Origin: Thermoguttaceae bacterium
GTDB taxonomy: Bacteria; Planctomycetota; Planctomycetia; Pirellulales; Thermoguttaceae
NCBI GenBank assembly: GCA_024653385.1
Contig: JANLFZ010000058.1
Location: 10,109-18,893 of the forward strand
DNA: 8,785 nt
Reading direction: 5' to 3'
This document shows, one piece after another, positions 1 through 5,752 of this stretch (its first letter is position 1; each line of letters starts with the position of its first letter). The translations under genes and the position numbers were made by a program. The notes under the pieces are model-generated. The model searched no databases, was not told the DNA's origin, and saw nothing but the letters and a program-made list of their open reading frames with translations.

Positions 1-134
1 GCCTCGACCAGGCCCCGCGCCAACCCGAGGGCAGCGCAGAGGCAGAAAGCCCGCACAACCACGCGCTGGGCCAGCCCACGGGTTCCAGCCAAGCACAGCG
101 TGCCTGGGGCAAACGTAACGGCGTGCCGTCTCAT
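1..134 (-). CDS. 5' end of an unidentified gene (runs off left edge)
   Basis: An open frame starts at ATG 134-132 and runs without a stop to the left edge, giving 44 codons. The translation begins MRRHAVTFAPG and has a hydrophobic stretch around residues 25-40 (VVVRAFCLCAALGLA), which could be a signal sequence or membrane segment behind an arginine-containing N-terminus. The start is supported by GAGGAG six bases upstream. The third codon position is GC-rich (roughly three quarters), like the neighbouring genes. It begins 42 bp after the stop of the beta-propeller gene on the same strand with no terminator visible between them, so it is probably the next gene of that operon. The product cannot be identified from this fragment. 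The frame could still be a chance opening in GC-rich DNA, but the Shine-Dalgarno and position argue against that. Confidence 0.55.
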   Translation of the reverse strand, partial: MRRHAVTFAPGTLCLAGTRGLAQRVVVRAFCLCAALGLARGLVE

Positions 135-140
135 GGCGAT

Positions 141-146
141 CTCCTC
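141..146 (-). promoter_or_regulatory. Shine-Dalgarno of the left-edge partial gene
   Basis: GAGGAG on the minus strand lies six bases before the ATG at 134. This is the main evidence that a real gene starts here and for the choice of that start. Another ATG at 148 is in a different frame. Confidence 0.55.
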
Positions 147-176
147 ATGCAACAGATCAAGGAAGCCTCCGAGGGT

Positions 177-2039
177 TTACCACGTGTACCGCCATAGGTG
201 GACCCCGGAACCGAAGTATATGCCCGTGTCGTTCATGGCGAACCCGCAGGTCACGGGCACGGGCGATTTGGCCAAGAGCTTCACGGCGCCCGTGGTGGGG
301 TTGACCGTGTAGATCCCGGCGGAGCACAACCCGTAAAGCTGCCCGTCGGTATGAAGGCCGATCGCGATTTCCACTTGGGCGCCCGGCAGGTCGGCCTTCC
401 GGACAACGGATCGGGTTGACGGGTCGAACTCGTAGAGCGTCGAGCCCACGGCCACGAACACGTGCCCGCCGGTTGCGAGCATGGCCGGATACGTCTGGGC
501 GCCCGGCACGAGGGCCGTCTCGAAGACCTTGGTTTTCGATCGCGGGTCGAAGGCGAAGAACACGGCTTGCGTTTCGCTAGGCGTGGTCCCGCCCCCGCCG
601 TAGTTGCCGCTGCCGCCGAAGATCAGTCCGCTTTGGGGCTCGTACGCCAGCGACACGATGCTCTGGTTCCTCACCAGGTGGCGGTAGTTCTCGACGACCC
701 GGTTCTGCCTCGGATCCCAGACGGCCATCGCCCCGCCGAGCTGCCCGTACGGCGGAATGCTGCCGATGTAGATCCGCCGGTCCGGGCCGAAGATCATCGC
801 GCGGGGCCGCAGGTGACCGTCGCCCAGCGGACCGAAGGTGCGCGGGTTCGAGCCGGGCGAGTCGCCCCAGTTCCACGCCGGGCCCTTGGGGTCGTAGAGG
901 TTCATCACCGAGCCGCCGTAGTAGCAGAGGTAGAGTTTCCCCTCGTACTCGAGCATCGAGTAGACTTCGCCGCCGGGCATGTTGCCCAAGTGCTCGCTTT
1001 TCCCGGCGCGCGGATCGTAGCGGAAGACCTCCAGCGGCATGGCCGTGCTGCCGTAGATGCATCCTTGGGGGCCCGTGCCCACCACGAAAATCCCGCAGCC
1101 CTCGCCTCGGTACTGGAAATCGACGCGGCGGATCTCCTGCGGAGCCGGACCGCGCAGGACCAGCCGGCCCTTCTCGCTACCCACCTCGAGGTCGGCCAGC
1201 ACCCGGCCGTCGCGCAGCTGCGGGACCGGGGTGTCGCGGTGCTCGGCCGGCGCCAGTTTGCCCTCGCTCGCCTCGTACCAGCGCGAGACGGCCCGGCCGC
1301 TTTTCGGGTCGCGGTGCGATATCTGCGCGTAGACCTTGCCGCGGGCCCCTTGCTCGACGTGGACCCCGGTCACCTCGGCCCAGTCCTTGGGAATGATCGA
1401 GCGGTGCTCTCGGGTCGCGGGGTCGTACATCACCAGGTCATCCTTCACGAAACCCACGCCCACGTAGACCCGGCCGTCGGCGCCGGCGGCCAGACTGCGG
1501 GCGTACATCTCGGTCGGGCTCATCCGGCCGAGGTCTTCCATCCGGTCCGCGGCCGGATCGTACGCCACGAGCTTTGCCTGCGGGTAGGTGCAGCCGTACA
1601 GCCGGCCGTCCTTGCCGACCACGAGCTGCCAGATGTAGGTCTCGCTCTTGGCGGGCCGGCCGACCACCTGGATGCCCGCCTCCGGCCGGGCCGGATCGAA
1701 CCGCAGCAACAGCCCCTGGCCGAACGTGCCGATGTACACTTTCCGGTCCGGGCCGAGCACCGTGGCCCAGCCGCCCGAGTCCTGGGGCGAGTAGTATTGC
1801 TGCGACTTGCCCGATTCGGGGTCGACCACGAGCAAGAACAGCCGGCCCGCGTTCTGCATGAAGTTCAGGTAAACCAGATCCCGTTGTCCGGTCTTGTCGG
1901 GGCCGATGACCTTACCCATCAGTCCCGCGCGTTTCACCGGGATCCCGAGATCCTCGAACTGTCCGGCCGGCGCGGGGTCGAACGTCGCGACCCCGAGGCA
2001 AACGGCGGCGATCGACGCCAAAAGCACCGTGCGGGTCAT
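177..2039 (-). CDS. Secreted multi-bladed beta-propeller protein (YVTN/SMP-30-like repeats), function unknown
   Basis: This 620-aa protein is probably exported: MTRTVLLASIAAVCLGVATF is a signal peptide, with likely cleavage near APAG (residues 23-26). The rest is a chain of about ten blade-like repeats of the form GPDG-(K/R)-(V/L/I)Y-(I/V)G ... (L/V/F)-x-x-(Y/F)DP. Examples end at residues 113-116, 158-162, 203-207, 338-342, 380-383, 439-442, 495-499 and 536-540, and the last strand is HLWRYTW at the C-terminus. Residues about 219-310 lack the YDP pattern. Such propellers bind ligands, cofactors or proteins, and some are lactonases; no catalytic signature was recognised here. An in-frame reading can be extended upstream to 2330, but that part overlaps the DUF2961 gene, and the signal peptide fixes the start at 2039. 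Its ATG overlaps the upstream TGA (ATGA), which suggests translational coupling. The Shine-Dalgarno is weak (GAAGAAGA). I am confident in the fold and not in the function. Confidence 0.88.
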   Translation of the reverse strand: MTRTVLLASIAAVCLGVATFDPAPAGQFEDLGIPVKRAGLMGKVIGPDKTGQRDLVYLNFMQNAGRLFLLVVDPESGKSQQYYSPQDSGGWATVLGPDRKVYIGTFGQGLLLRFDPARPEAGIQVVGRPAKSETYIWQLVVGKDGRLYGCTYPQAKLVAYDPAADRMEDLGRMSPTEMYARSLAAGADGRVYVGVGFVKDDLVMYDPATREHRSIIPKDWAEVTGVHVEQGARGKVYAQISHRDPKSGRAVSRWYEASEGKLAPAEHRDTPVPQLRDGRVLADLEVGSEKGRLVLRGPAPQEIRRVDFQYRGEGCGIFVVGTGPQGCIYGSTAMPLEVFRYDPRAGKSEHLGNMPGGEVYSMLEYEGKLYLCYYGGSVMNLYDPKGPAWNWGDSPGSNPRTFGPLGDGHLRPRAMIFGPDRRIYIGSIPPYGQLGGAMAVWDPRQNRVVENYRHLVRNQSIVSLAYEPQSGLIFGGSGNYGGGGTTPSETQAVFFAFDPRSKTKVFETALVPGAQTYPAMLATGGHVFVAVGSTLYEFDPSTRSVVRKADLPGAQVEIAIGLHTDGQLYGLCSAGIYTVNPTTGAVKLLAKSPVPVTCGFAMNDTGIYFGSGVHLWRYTW

Positions 2040-3163
2040 GGCTGAGTCTTCTTCGGTGGTTCGTCTTGCCAGACGTTGGCCGTGCGGGCCTTGAGGTCGG
2101 GCATGGGAGGCAACGGCGCGCTGGGCGCGGGCTCGTACCAGAACGTGGCCGTGGACCAGTCGTCCTCGGTCTCGGCCAGCCCGTTCTTCCAGGCGATCTG
2201 CTGGATCGTGATGCGGGCTTCTTTCTGCCAGGCGATGGGGTCGGGCAGGTGCCAGCGGTACATCGAGACGAAGTTCTTCTGGTCGAGGCTGCACCCGTTG
2301 TACAGGAAAGGCGTCTGCTGGATGCCCCACGAGAGGCCCACGTAGTCCTCGCTGCCCGTGCCGACGATCGTCGGAAGGTCCTTATCGCCGTCCATGTAGA
2401 CCTTGATCTCCCCTTCGCCCCACCATTGCCCGGGGTGCAAGTTGCGGATGCCGATCACCGCGCCGACGTACCGGCCTTTCTGGGTGCGCCGGGGCAGCAG
2501 CTCGAAGTCTTTCTTCGTGGTCGTGGGGTTCTCGCGGCGGAAGAGCACGTGGAGCCGACCCACGTCGTCCGGATGCTTGTCGCCCACCGTGTAGGTCAAC
2601 TGGTAGAAGAGCGGCACCTGCTTCGGGCTCTCGTTGGTGAAGGCGAACCGCGCCCGCTTGGTGAACGGCATGGGCAGCCAAATGTTCATCCCCGCGCGGG
2701 CCCCGACCGAATGAACCGCCGAGTGGTACGGCATGACTTTGCCGTGAGCAAAGCCGAAGAAATCGCCCAGGGGGCATTCGATGCTCGGGTGCTCTTGTCC
2801 TTCCCACCAGGCGCGGATGACCAGGCTCCGCAGCGTGACGGGGTCATGGTGCGTGGTGATCCAGAGATGGCGGATCGTGCCGGGGCCTTCGATGTCGCAA
2901 AGCTGGACGGTCTCGCCGGGCTCGATGTTCCGCATCGGCGCCCCCTTGCGCCCCGGCCCCAGGTTGCTCGCCGCCGCACCGCCCGCGCCGGGCGCCCCGG
3001 TCGGGTTCTCGAACGAAATCGACCGCGAGACCAGCCCCGTGTCCAGCCGGAACGGCTGGTGAATGACATCGGGGGGATCGGCAGCCGCCGGCACACCCCA
3101 GAAGAGCCCTGCCGCAAACGCTGCCAGGGCGACCCATCCGAACACTCCAAAGACGTTGCGCAT
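2036..3163 (-). CDS. Secreted DUF2961 family protein, glycoside hydrolase family 172-like
   Basis: This is a 375-aa protein with a signal peptide (residues 1 to about 28, hydrophobic core then VPAAA|D). Recognisable DUF2961 (PF11175) segments are SRSISFENPTG (46-56), GPGTIRHLWIT (93-103), ECPLGDFFG (129-137), MNIWLPMPF (159-167), GEGEIKVYMDGD (249-260), PTIVGTGSEDY (264-274) and YRWHLPDPI (302-310). DUF2961 was reclassified as GH172 after members were shown to act on alpha-D-fructofuranose and D-arabinofuranose linkages. Glu250 or Glu252 and Glu272 are in the conserved segments where the catalytic carboxylates are expected, but that mapping is from memory. The probable role is hydrolysis of a furanose-containing glycan outside the cytoplasm; the substrate is unknown. 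I chose ATG 3163 over the longer frame (to 3208) because it gives a clean signal peptide and has GGGAG seven bases upstream. Its stop overlaps the start of the propeller gene. The tail from about residue 345 is proline-rich and low in complexity. Confidence 0.9.
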   Translation of the reverse strand: MRNVFGVFGWVALAAFAAGLFWGVPAAADPPDVIHQPFRLDTGLVSRSISFENPTGAPGAGGAAASNLGPGRKGAPMRNIEPGETVQLCDIEGPGTIRHLWITTHHDPVTLRSLVIRAWWEGQEHPSIECPLGDFFGFAHGKVMPYHSAVHSVGARAGMNIWLPMPFTKRARFAFTNESPKQVPLFYQLTYTVGDKHPDDVGRLHVLFRRENPTTTKKDFELLPRRTQKGRYVGAVIGIRNLHPGQWWGEGEIKVYMDGDKDLPTIVGTGSEDYVGLSWGIQQTPFLYNGCSLDQKNFVSMYRWHLPDPIAWQKEARITIQQIAWKNGLAETEDDWSTATFWYEPAPSAPLPPMPDLKARTANVWQDEPPKKTQP

Positions 3164-3223
3164 GGCGAGACTCCCAGTCTGGTGGTTTTCCCGCCGTCGT
3201 TTTAGCACATGCGCCAGGCGGGG

Positions 3224-3244
3224 AAAAGCCGGTCAACCGGCCTC
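3224..3244 (-). terminator. Weak candidate terminator overlapping the nth stop codon
   Basis: On the minus strand GCCGG-TTGA-CCGGC forms a 5-bp stem with a 4-base loop, extendable by A-T and G-T pairs, and is followed by TTTTCCCC. The loop contains the TGA stop of the glycosylase gene. The stem is short and part of the T run can be consumed by pairing, so it may only attenuate transcription into the DUF2961 gene. Confidence 0.3.
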
Positions 3245-3937
3245 CGCGCGCAGGCGATGGAGGCCTTCAGGGCACAGGTCCCAGAGGGGACACATCTCGC
3301 ACTTCGGGCGGCGCGCGGTGCAGAGCGTCCGACCGAGGCGGATGAGTTGAAGGTGGAACTCCAACACGCGATCGGCCGGCACCCGCGCGGCCAGATCGTC
3401 GTGCGCCTTCTCGGCATTCGTACCCGGCCCAATCAGCCCCAGGCGCCGGCTGACGCGATGGACATGCGTGTCGACCGGCAACACCGGCATCCGGCAGGCG
3501 AACAACAGCACGCAGGCCGCGGTCTTCGGGCCCACTCCGTCGAACTCCCTCAAGTACGCCAAGGCCTCGGGCGCGCTCCAGGAGCGGAGAAAGTCCAGCG
3601 ACAGCTCGCCTCGCTCCTGGTGGATCCGGCGAAGGACCGCCCGGATCCGCGGCGCCTTGACGTTGGAAAGCCCCGCGCGACGGATGGCCCGGGCGATGCG
3701 CCCAACCGGCGCGGTGCGTACCGCATTCCAATCAGGGAAGCGACGCCGGAGTTCGTCGAACGCGGCCGAGCTGTTGGTGTCCGAGGTGTTCTGCGAGAGG
3801 ATGGTCGCGATCAACTCGTCGAGCACGGGTTCCTCGGGCGGCGGCTCGACCGGCCCGTAGTGTCGCGCCAGGCGCCGGCACACGGCGACCACTTTGCGGC
3901 GAATCGAGGCGCGATCGGAGGAAGGCTTGTCGTGCAT
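3233..3937 (-). CDS. nth: Endonuclease III-type DNA glycosylase/AP lyase
   Basis: This 234-aa protein is a base-excision repair enzyme that removes oxidised pyrimidines and nicks the resulting AP site. Visible features are the helix-hairpin-helix with catalytic lysine (FDGVGPKTA, Lys138), the catalytic aspartate in LPVDTHVHRV (Asp156) and a C-terminal iron-sulfur loop Cys206-X6-Cys213-X2-Cys216-X5-Cys222. The Lys-Asp spacing of 18 and the cysteine spacing are the same as in E. coli Nth. The N-terminal LSQNTSDTNS (48-56) corresponds to the DNA-intercalating loop. The length is close to the usual 210-230 aa. The frame is open upstream to a GTG at 4066, adding 43 residues rich in Pro, Arg and Ser with no family resemblance, so ATG 3937 is preferred, although it has only a weak Shine-Dalgarno. 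The gene ends 69 bp before the DUF2961 gene on the same strand. A functional link to the secreted proteins downstream is not expected. A more distant Nth-like paralogue is possible, but all key residues are present. Confidence 0.93.
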   Translation of the reverse strand: MHDKPSSDRASIRRKVVAVCRRLARHYGPVEPPPEEPVLDELIATILSQNTSDTNSSAAFDELRRRFPDWNAVRTAPVGRIARAIRRAGLSNVKAPRIRAVLRRIHQERGELSLDFLRSWSAPEALAYLREFDGVGPKTAACVLLFACRMPVLPVDTHVHRVSRRLGLIGPGTNAEKAHDDLAARVPADRVLEFHLQLIRLGRTLCTARRPKCEMCPLWDLCPEGLHRLRAEAG

Positions 3938-4060
3938 CGAAACCCGATGGCGAGGCTGCCCGGGACTTCGCGGCCCCCAGGCGCCCGAAAGCGTCTCCGT
4001 GGAAACAAACGATGTCAAGACTCGGCATTGCTTCGGGCAAGAAAGCCGTAATCCCGCACG

Positions 4061-4078
4061 GGCCACGCTATTGTGGCC
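4061..4078. repeat. Small perfect inverted repeat
   Basis: GGCCAC-GCTATT-GTGGCC is a 6-bp perfect dyad. The GTGGCC arm extends to GTGGCCGG (4073-4080), which recurs directly at 4087-4094, 14 bp away. It could be a regulator binding site in the divergent region, but it is short enough to be chance. Confidence 0.3.
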
Positions 4079-4208
4079 GGCAGCTCGTGGCCGGGATATG
4101 GCACTATCGAGTGGGCTACGAATAGTTATCAGGCAGGGTGTTTGCGCGAGCGCATCAGCGGGGTCGTGGTCGTAATGGGAGCGCGCGAAAGCGTTGGTTT
4201 CCGATCGC

Positions 4209-4237
4209 TTGCCACAAGGGGGGAAGGGATGTACAAT
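4209..4237 (+). promoter_or_regulatory. Sigma70-like promoter of the pseudopilin operon
   Basis: TTGCCA (4209-4214) and TACAAT (4232-4237) each match the consensus hexamer at five of six positions, with an exact 17-base spacer. Transcription would start near 4244, leaving a leader of about 79 nt before the pseudopilin ATG at 4323. It is the best promoter match I could find in the window and is oriented correctly for the operon. Confidence 0.65.
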
Positions 4238-4257
4238 CGGCGGTTGCGGGGGAGGAG

Positions 4258-4326
4258 ATGGGGCATTATCCTACCTCGTCGTCTTTTCTTATCACCCGTT
4301 TCCTGATCCAGGAGAATTTCTCATGA
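4258..4326 (+). promoter_or_regulatory. Candidate 22-codon leader ORF ahead of the pseudopilin
   Basis: Inside the predicted 5' leader, an ATG at 4258 is immediately preceded by GGGGGAGGAG (4248-4257). It opens a 22-residue frame beginning MGHYPTSSSFLITRF. Its TGA stop (4324-4326) overlaps the pseudopilin ATG (4323-4325) as ATGA, the usual geometry for translational coupling. The pseudopilin's own AGGAG lies within the last codons of this frame. The peptide has no recognised function. The Shine-Dalgarno sits close to the ATG (about 2-5 bases), which is short, and such an overlap can arise by chance. Confidence 0.28.
4310..4314 (+). promoter_or_regulatory. Shine-Dalgarno that fixes the pseudopilin start
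   Basis: AGGAG is eight bases before ATG 4323. The frame itself is open back to 4194, but only the start at 4323 has a good ribosome site and gives a normal prepilin leader. Confidence 0.75.
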
Positions 4327-5366
4327 GGCACAAGGCAAGTGTGGGGAGCCCGCGTGGACCTCGCCGGCGAGGGTTCACGCTGGTCGAGCTGCTGGTGGTG
4401 ATCGCCATCATCGGCATTCTTATCGCGTTATTGCTGCCGGCAGTGCAGGCCGCGCGCGAGGCGGCGCGGCGGTCGCAGTGCGTCAACAACATGAAGCAGA
4501 TTGGTCTGGCGCTGCACAACTACCACGACAAGCAGTTGATGTTCCCGCCGAACATCATCCTTGGCGCGCCCAACAAGGAGCAGTCGCAGAACGGCGGCGT
4601 GCTACCCCGGGCGCATCACCACACGTGGTTGGCGCTCATTCTGCCCGAACTCGAGCAGAAGCCGTTGTACGACCAGATCAACTTCCGGTTGCGCGCGTGG
4701 GGGCAGCCCCACGTGGCCGTGTCGATTCCGGTGCTGCGATGCCCGTCGGACTCGGGCTTTAGCGACCCGTCGGAATGCCACAACATCGCGTGGACGGCCT
4801 ACGCCGGCTCGGAAGGATACCACTGGTGGCCCACGGCCGTCATTCAGAACAGCGCGTGGGGGATCAACCAGGCCGGCGATTTCTCCGGCCTGTTCACCCA
4901 CGGTCGGTTCTTCAAGATGTCGAGCATTACCGACGGCACGTCGAACACCGTGGTGGTGGCCGAGACGAACTCGTACGCCTATTACGGCGGCCCGTTCAAC
5001 ACCACGGGTACGGGCAAACCGCGTATTTCCCGAGGCGACGCGGTGTTCCGCCCGGCCTTCCTCGGCTGTTCTCACGGGGGTTACCCGACGGACGAGGGCG
5101 GCACGCCGCGATTCTCCGACGTGGACGACTCGGGGCCGAAGCGGGCCTGGACCTGGTTCCGTGCCGCGCCCCATACGTTTAGTCCAAGTTACATTTGCGC
5201 CTGGGGGATCAATACCGAGTGGCCCGGCGCCAGCGGACTCCATCCCGGCGGCATCAACGCGCTGTTGGGCGACGGATCGGTTCGCTTCATCAACCAGACG
5301 CTCCAATACGGCGCGTGGCTGATGGTCAACGGCGTGGCCGACAACTCGCCGACACCCAATTTCTGA
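4323..5366 (+). CDS. DUF1559 family pseudopilin-like protein (prepilin N-terminus, H-X9-DG C-terminus)
   Basis: This 347-aa protein starts with a basic leader of 17 residues (three arginines at 14-16), then the type IV prepilin cleavage site G17|FTLVE22 and the hydrophobic helix LLVVIAIIGILIALLLPAV (23-41). The family expectation is processing by a prepilin peptidase after Gly17, N-methylation of Phe18 and anchoring in the inner membrane. AREAARRSQCVNNMKQIGLALHNYHD (44-69) is the typical DUF1559 segment after the helix. Near the C-terminus His307-X9-Asp317-Gly318 (HPGGINALLGDG) is the H-X9-DG processing-associated motif. These proteins occur in many copies in planctomycete genomes and their exact role is unknown; a part in a type II secretion-like or pseudopilus structure is inferred. 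It is the first large gene of a rightward operon, 23 bp before the lipoprotein, behind a good promoter and Shine-Dalgarno. Confidence 0.95.
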   Translation: MRHKASVGSPRGPRRRGFTLVELLVVIAIIGILIALLLPAVQAAREAARRSQCVNNMKQIGLALHNYHDKQLMFPPNIILGAPNKEQSQNGGVLPRAHHHTWLALILPELEQKPLYDQINFRLRAWGQPHVAVSIPVLRCPSDSGFSDPSECHNIAWTAYAGSEGYHWWPTAVIQNSAWGINQAGDFSGLFTHGRFFKMSSITDGTSNTVVVAETNSYAYYGGPFNTTGTGKPRISRGDAVFRPAFLGCSHGGYPTDEGGTPRFSDVDDSGPKRAWTWFRAAPHTFSPSYICAWGINTEWPGASGLHPGGINALLGDGSVRFINQTLQYGAWLMVNGVADNSPTPNF

Positions 5367-5389
5367 TGACTCTTGGAGGATTTGCACTG

Positions 5390-5611
5390 ATGCGCAAGAT
5401 TGCAGGCATGTTGATGGGATTGGTTCTCTCGCTGGGCCTTGCGGGCCTGGTGGGGTGTGGCGGGGAAGACCCGGCCAAGAAGCCCGGCTTCCACCAGGAG
5501 ACGCTCTCGGATCCCTCGGCCGTGATGAAGCAGATGAAGCAAACCGGCGATCCCAAGGGCAAGCCGGTGGTGACTGAGTCCGCCAAACCAGCGGCCGAGA
5601 AACCCAAGTAG
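5390..5611 (+). CDS. Small lipoprotein, function unknown
   Basis: This 73-aa protein has a signal peptide of the lipoprotein type: MRK, a hydrophobic core (about 6-20) and the lipobox L20-V-G-C23, followed by GG. Cleavage before Cys23 and lipid attachment are expected. The mature part of about 50 residues is hydrophilic, rich in Lys, Pro and Glu and probably unstructured (SDPSAVMKQMKQTGDPKGKP), with no recognised domain. ATG 5390 is chosen because GGAGGA lies nine bases upstream and the lipobox is then correctly placed. The frame is open further upstream, but that would run inside the pseudopilin gene. It follows the pseudopilin stop by 23 bp. Small lipoproteins directly after DUF1559 genes are a pattern I recall from planctomycetes, so a shared envelope role is likely, but this is inference. 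Confidence 0.85.
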   Translation: MRKIAGMLMGLVLSLGLAGLVGCGGEDPAKKPGFHQETLSDPSAVMKQMKQTGDPKGKPVVTESAKPAAEKPK

Positions 5612-5658
5612 TCGCCCAAGGGCGGGCGGACGTTGGCCGCCGCTGCACGGCCTTATTT

Positions 5659-5752
5659 GCGACGAGGCAGCCTGCCGTGACCCAGGGTGCATTCTGCCAA
5701 GAAAGCCCCGAATGCAACCGCACGCGGCAGGCTGCCTCGCGTCGTTTTCTTT
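5659..5752 (+). repeat. Long inverted repeat / RNA hairpin over the TPR gene start
   Basis: Bases 5663-5679 pair with 5723-5739: 15 consecutive Watson-Crick pairs, then one G-T wobble and one G-C. The stem extends outward by three more pairs (5660-5662 with 5742-5744) after a 2-base bulge. Inside it, 5685-5694 pairs with 5710-5719 at nine of ten positions (core GCATTC/GAATGC), leaving a 15-base loop. The whole can fold as one hairpin of about 29 pairs, followed directly by TTTTCTTT (5745-5752). The TPR gene's GAGG (5664-5667) and GTG start (5677-5679) lie in the left arm. It may be an intrinsic terminator for the pseudopilin-lipoprotein unit, a translation-controlling structure, or an inserted palindromic element. 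The pairing is certain; the function is not. Confidence 0.75.

Larger units (their letters stand above)
3938..4322. other. Divergent intergenic region between nth and the pseudopilin operon
   Basis: This 385-bp stretch has no convincing full gene. It must hold the promoters for both directions. The rightward promoter at 4209-4237 is clear. No convincing leftward promoter was found: a TTGACA occurs on the minus strand at 4018-4013, but no acceptable -10 lies 16-18 bases from it. It also holds a perfect small inverted repeat GGCCAC-6 nt-GTGGCC (4061-4078), the 8-bp direct repeat GTGGCCGG at 4073 and 4087, and a short candidate leader ORF at 4258-4326. The AT content is higher in 4095-4140 than in the flanking genes. 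Confidence 0.7.

Noticed and set aside
462..2045. Plus-strand open frame of 527 codons opposite the propeller gene
   Set aside because: It is an antisense shadow of a gene with a signal peptide and clear repeats, and its composition is unlike a folded protein.
2066..3205. Plus-strand open frame of 379 codons opposite the DUF2961 gene
   Set aside because: It is an antisense shadow; the minus strand carries conserved DUF2961 motifs throughout.
4013..4018. Minus-strand TTGACA as a -35 element for the endonuclease gene
   Set aside because: No hexamer at 16-18 bases resembles TATAAT (the sequences there are of the type GACGCT), so it is not called as a promoter.
3938..4066. 43-residue N-terminal extension of the endonuclease III frame from GTG 4066
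   Set aside because: The extension has no resemblance to the family, and the ATG at 3937 gives the usual length.
5625..5658. GGCGG-7 nt-CCGCC hairpin followed by TTATTT after the lipoprotein gene, as a terminator
   Set aside because: The stem is only 5 bp and the T-rich stretch lies over ten bases away; the larger inverted repeat just downstream is a better candidate.
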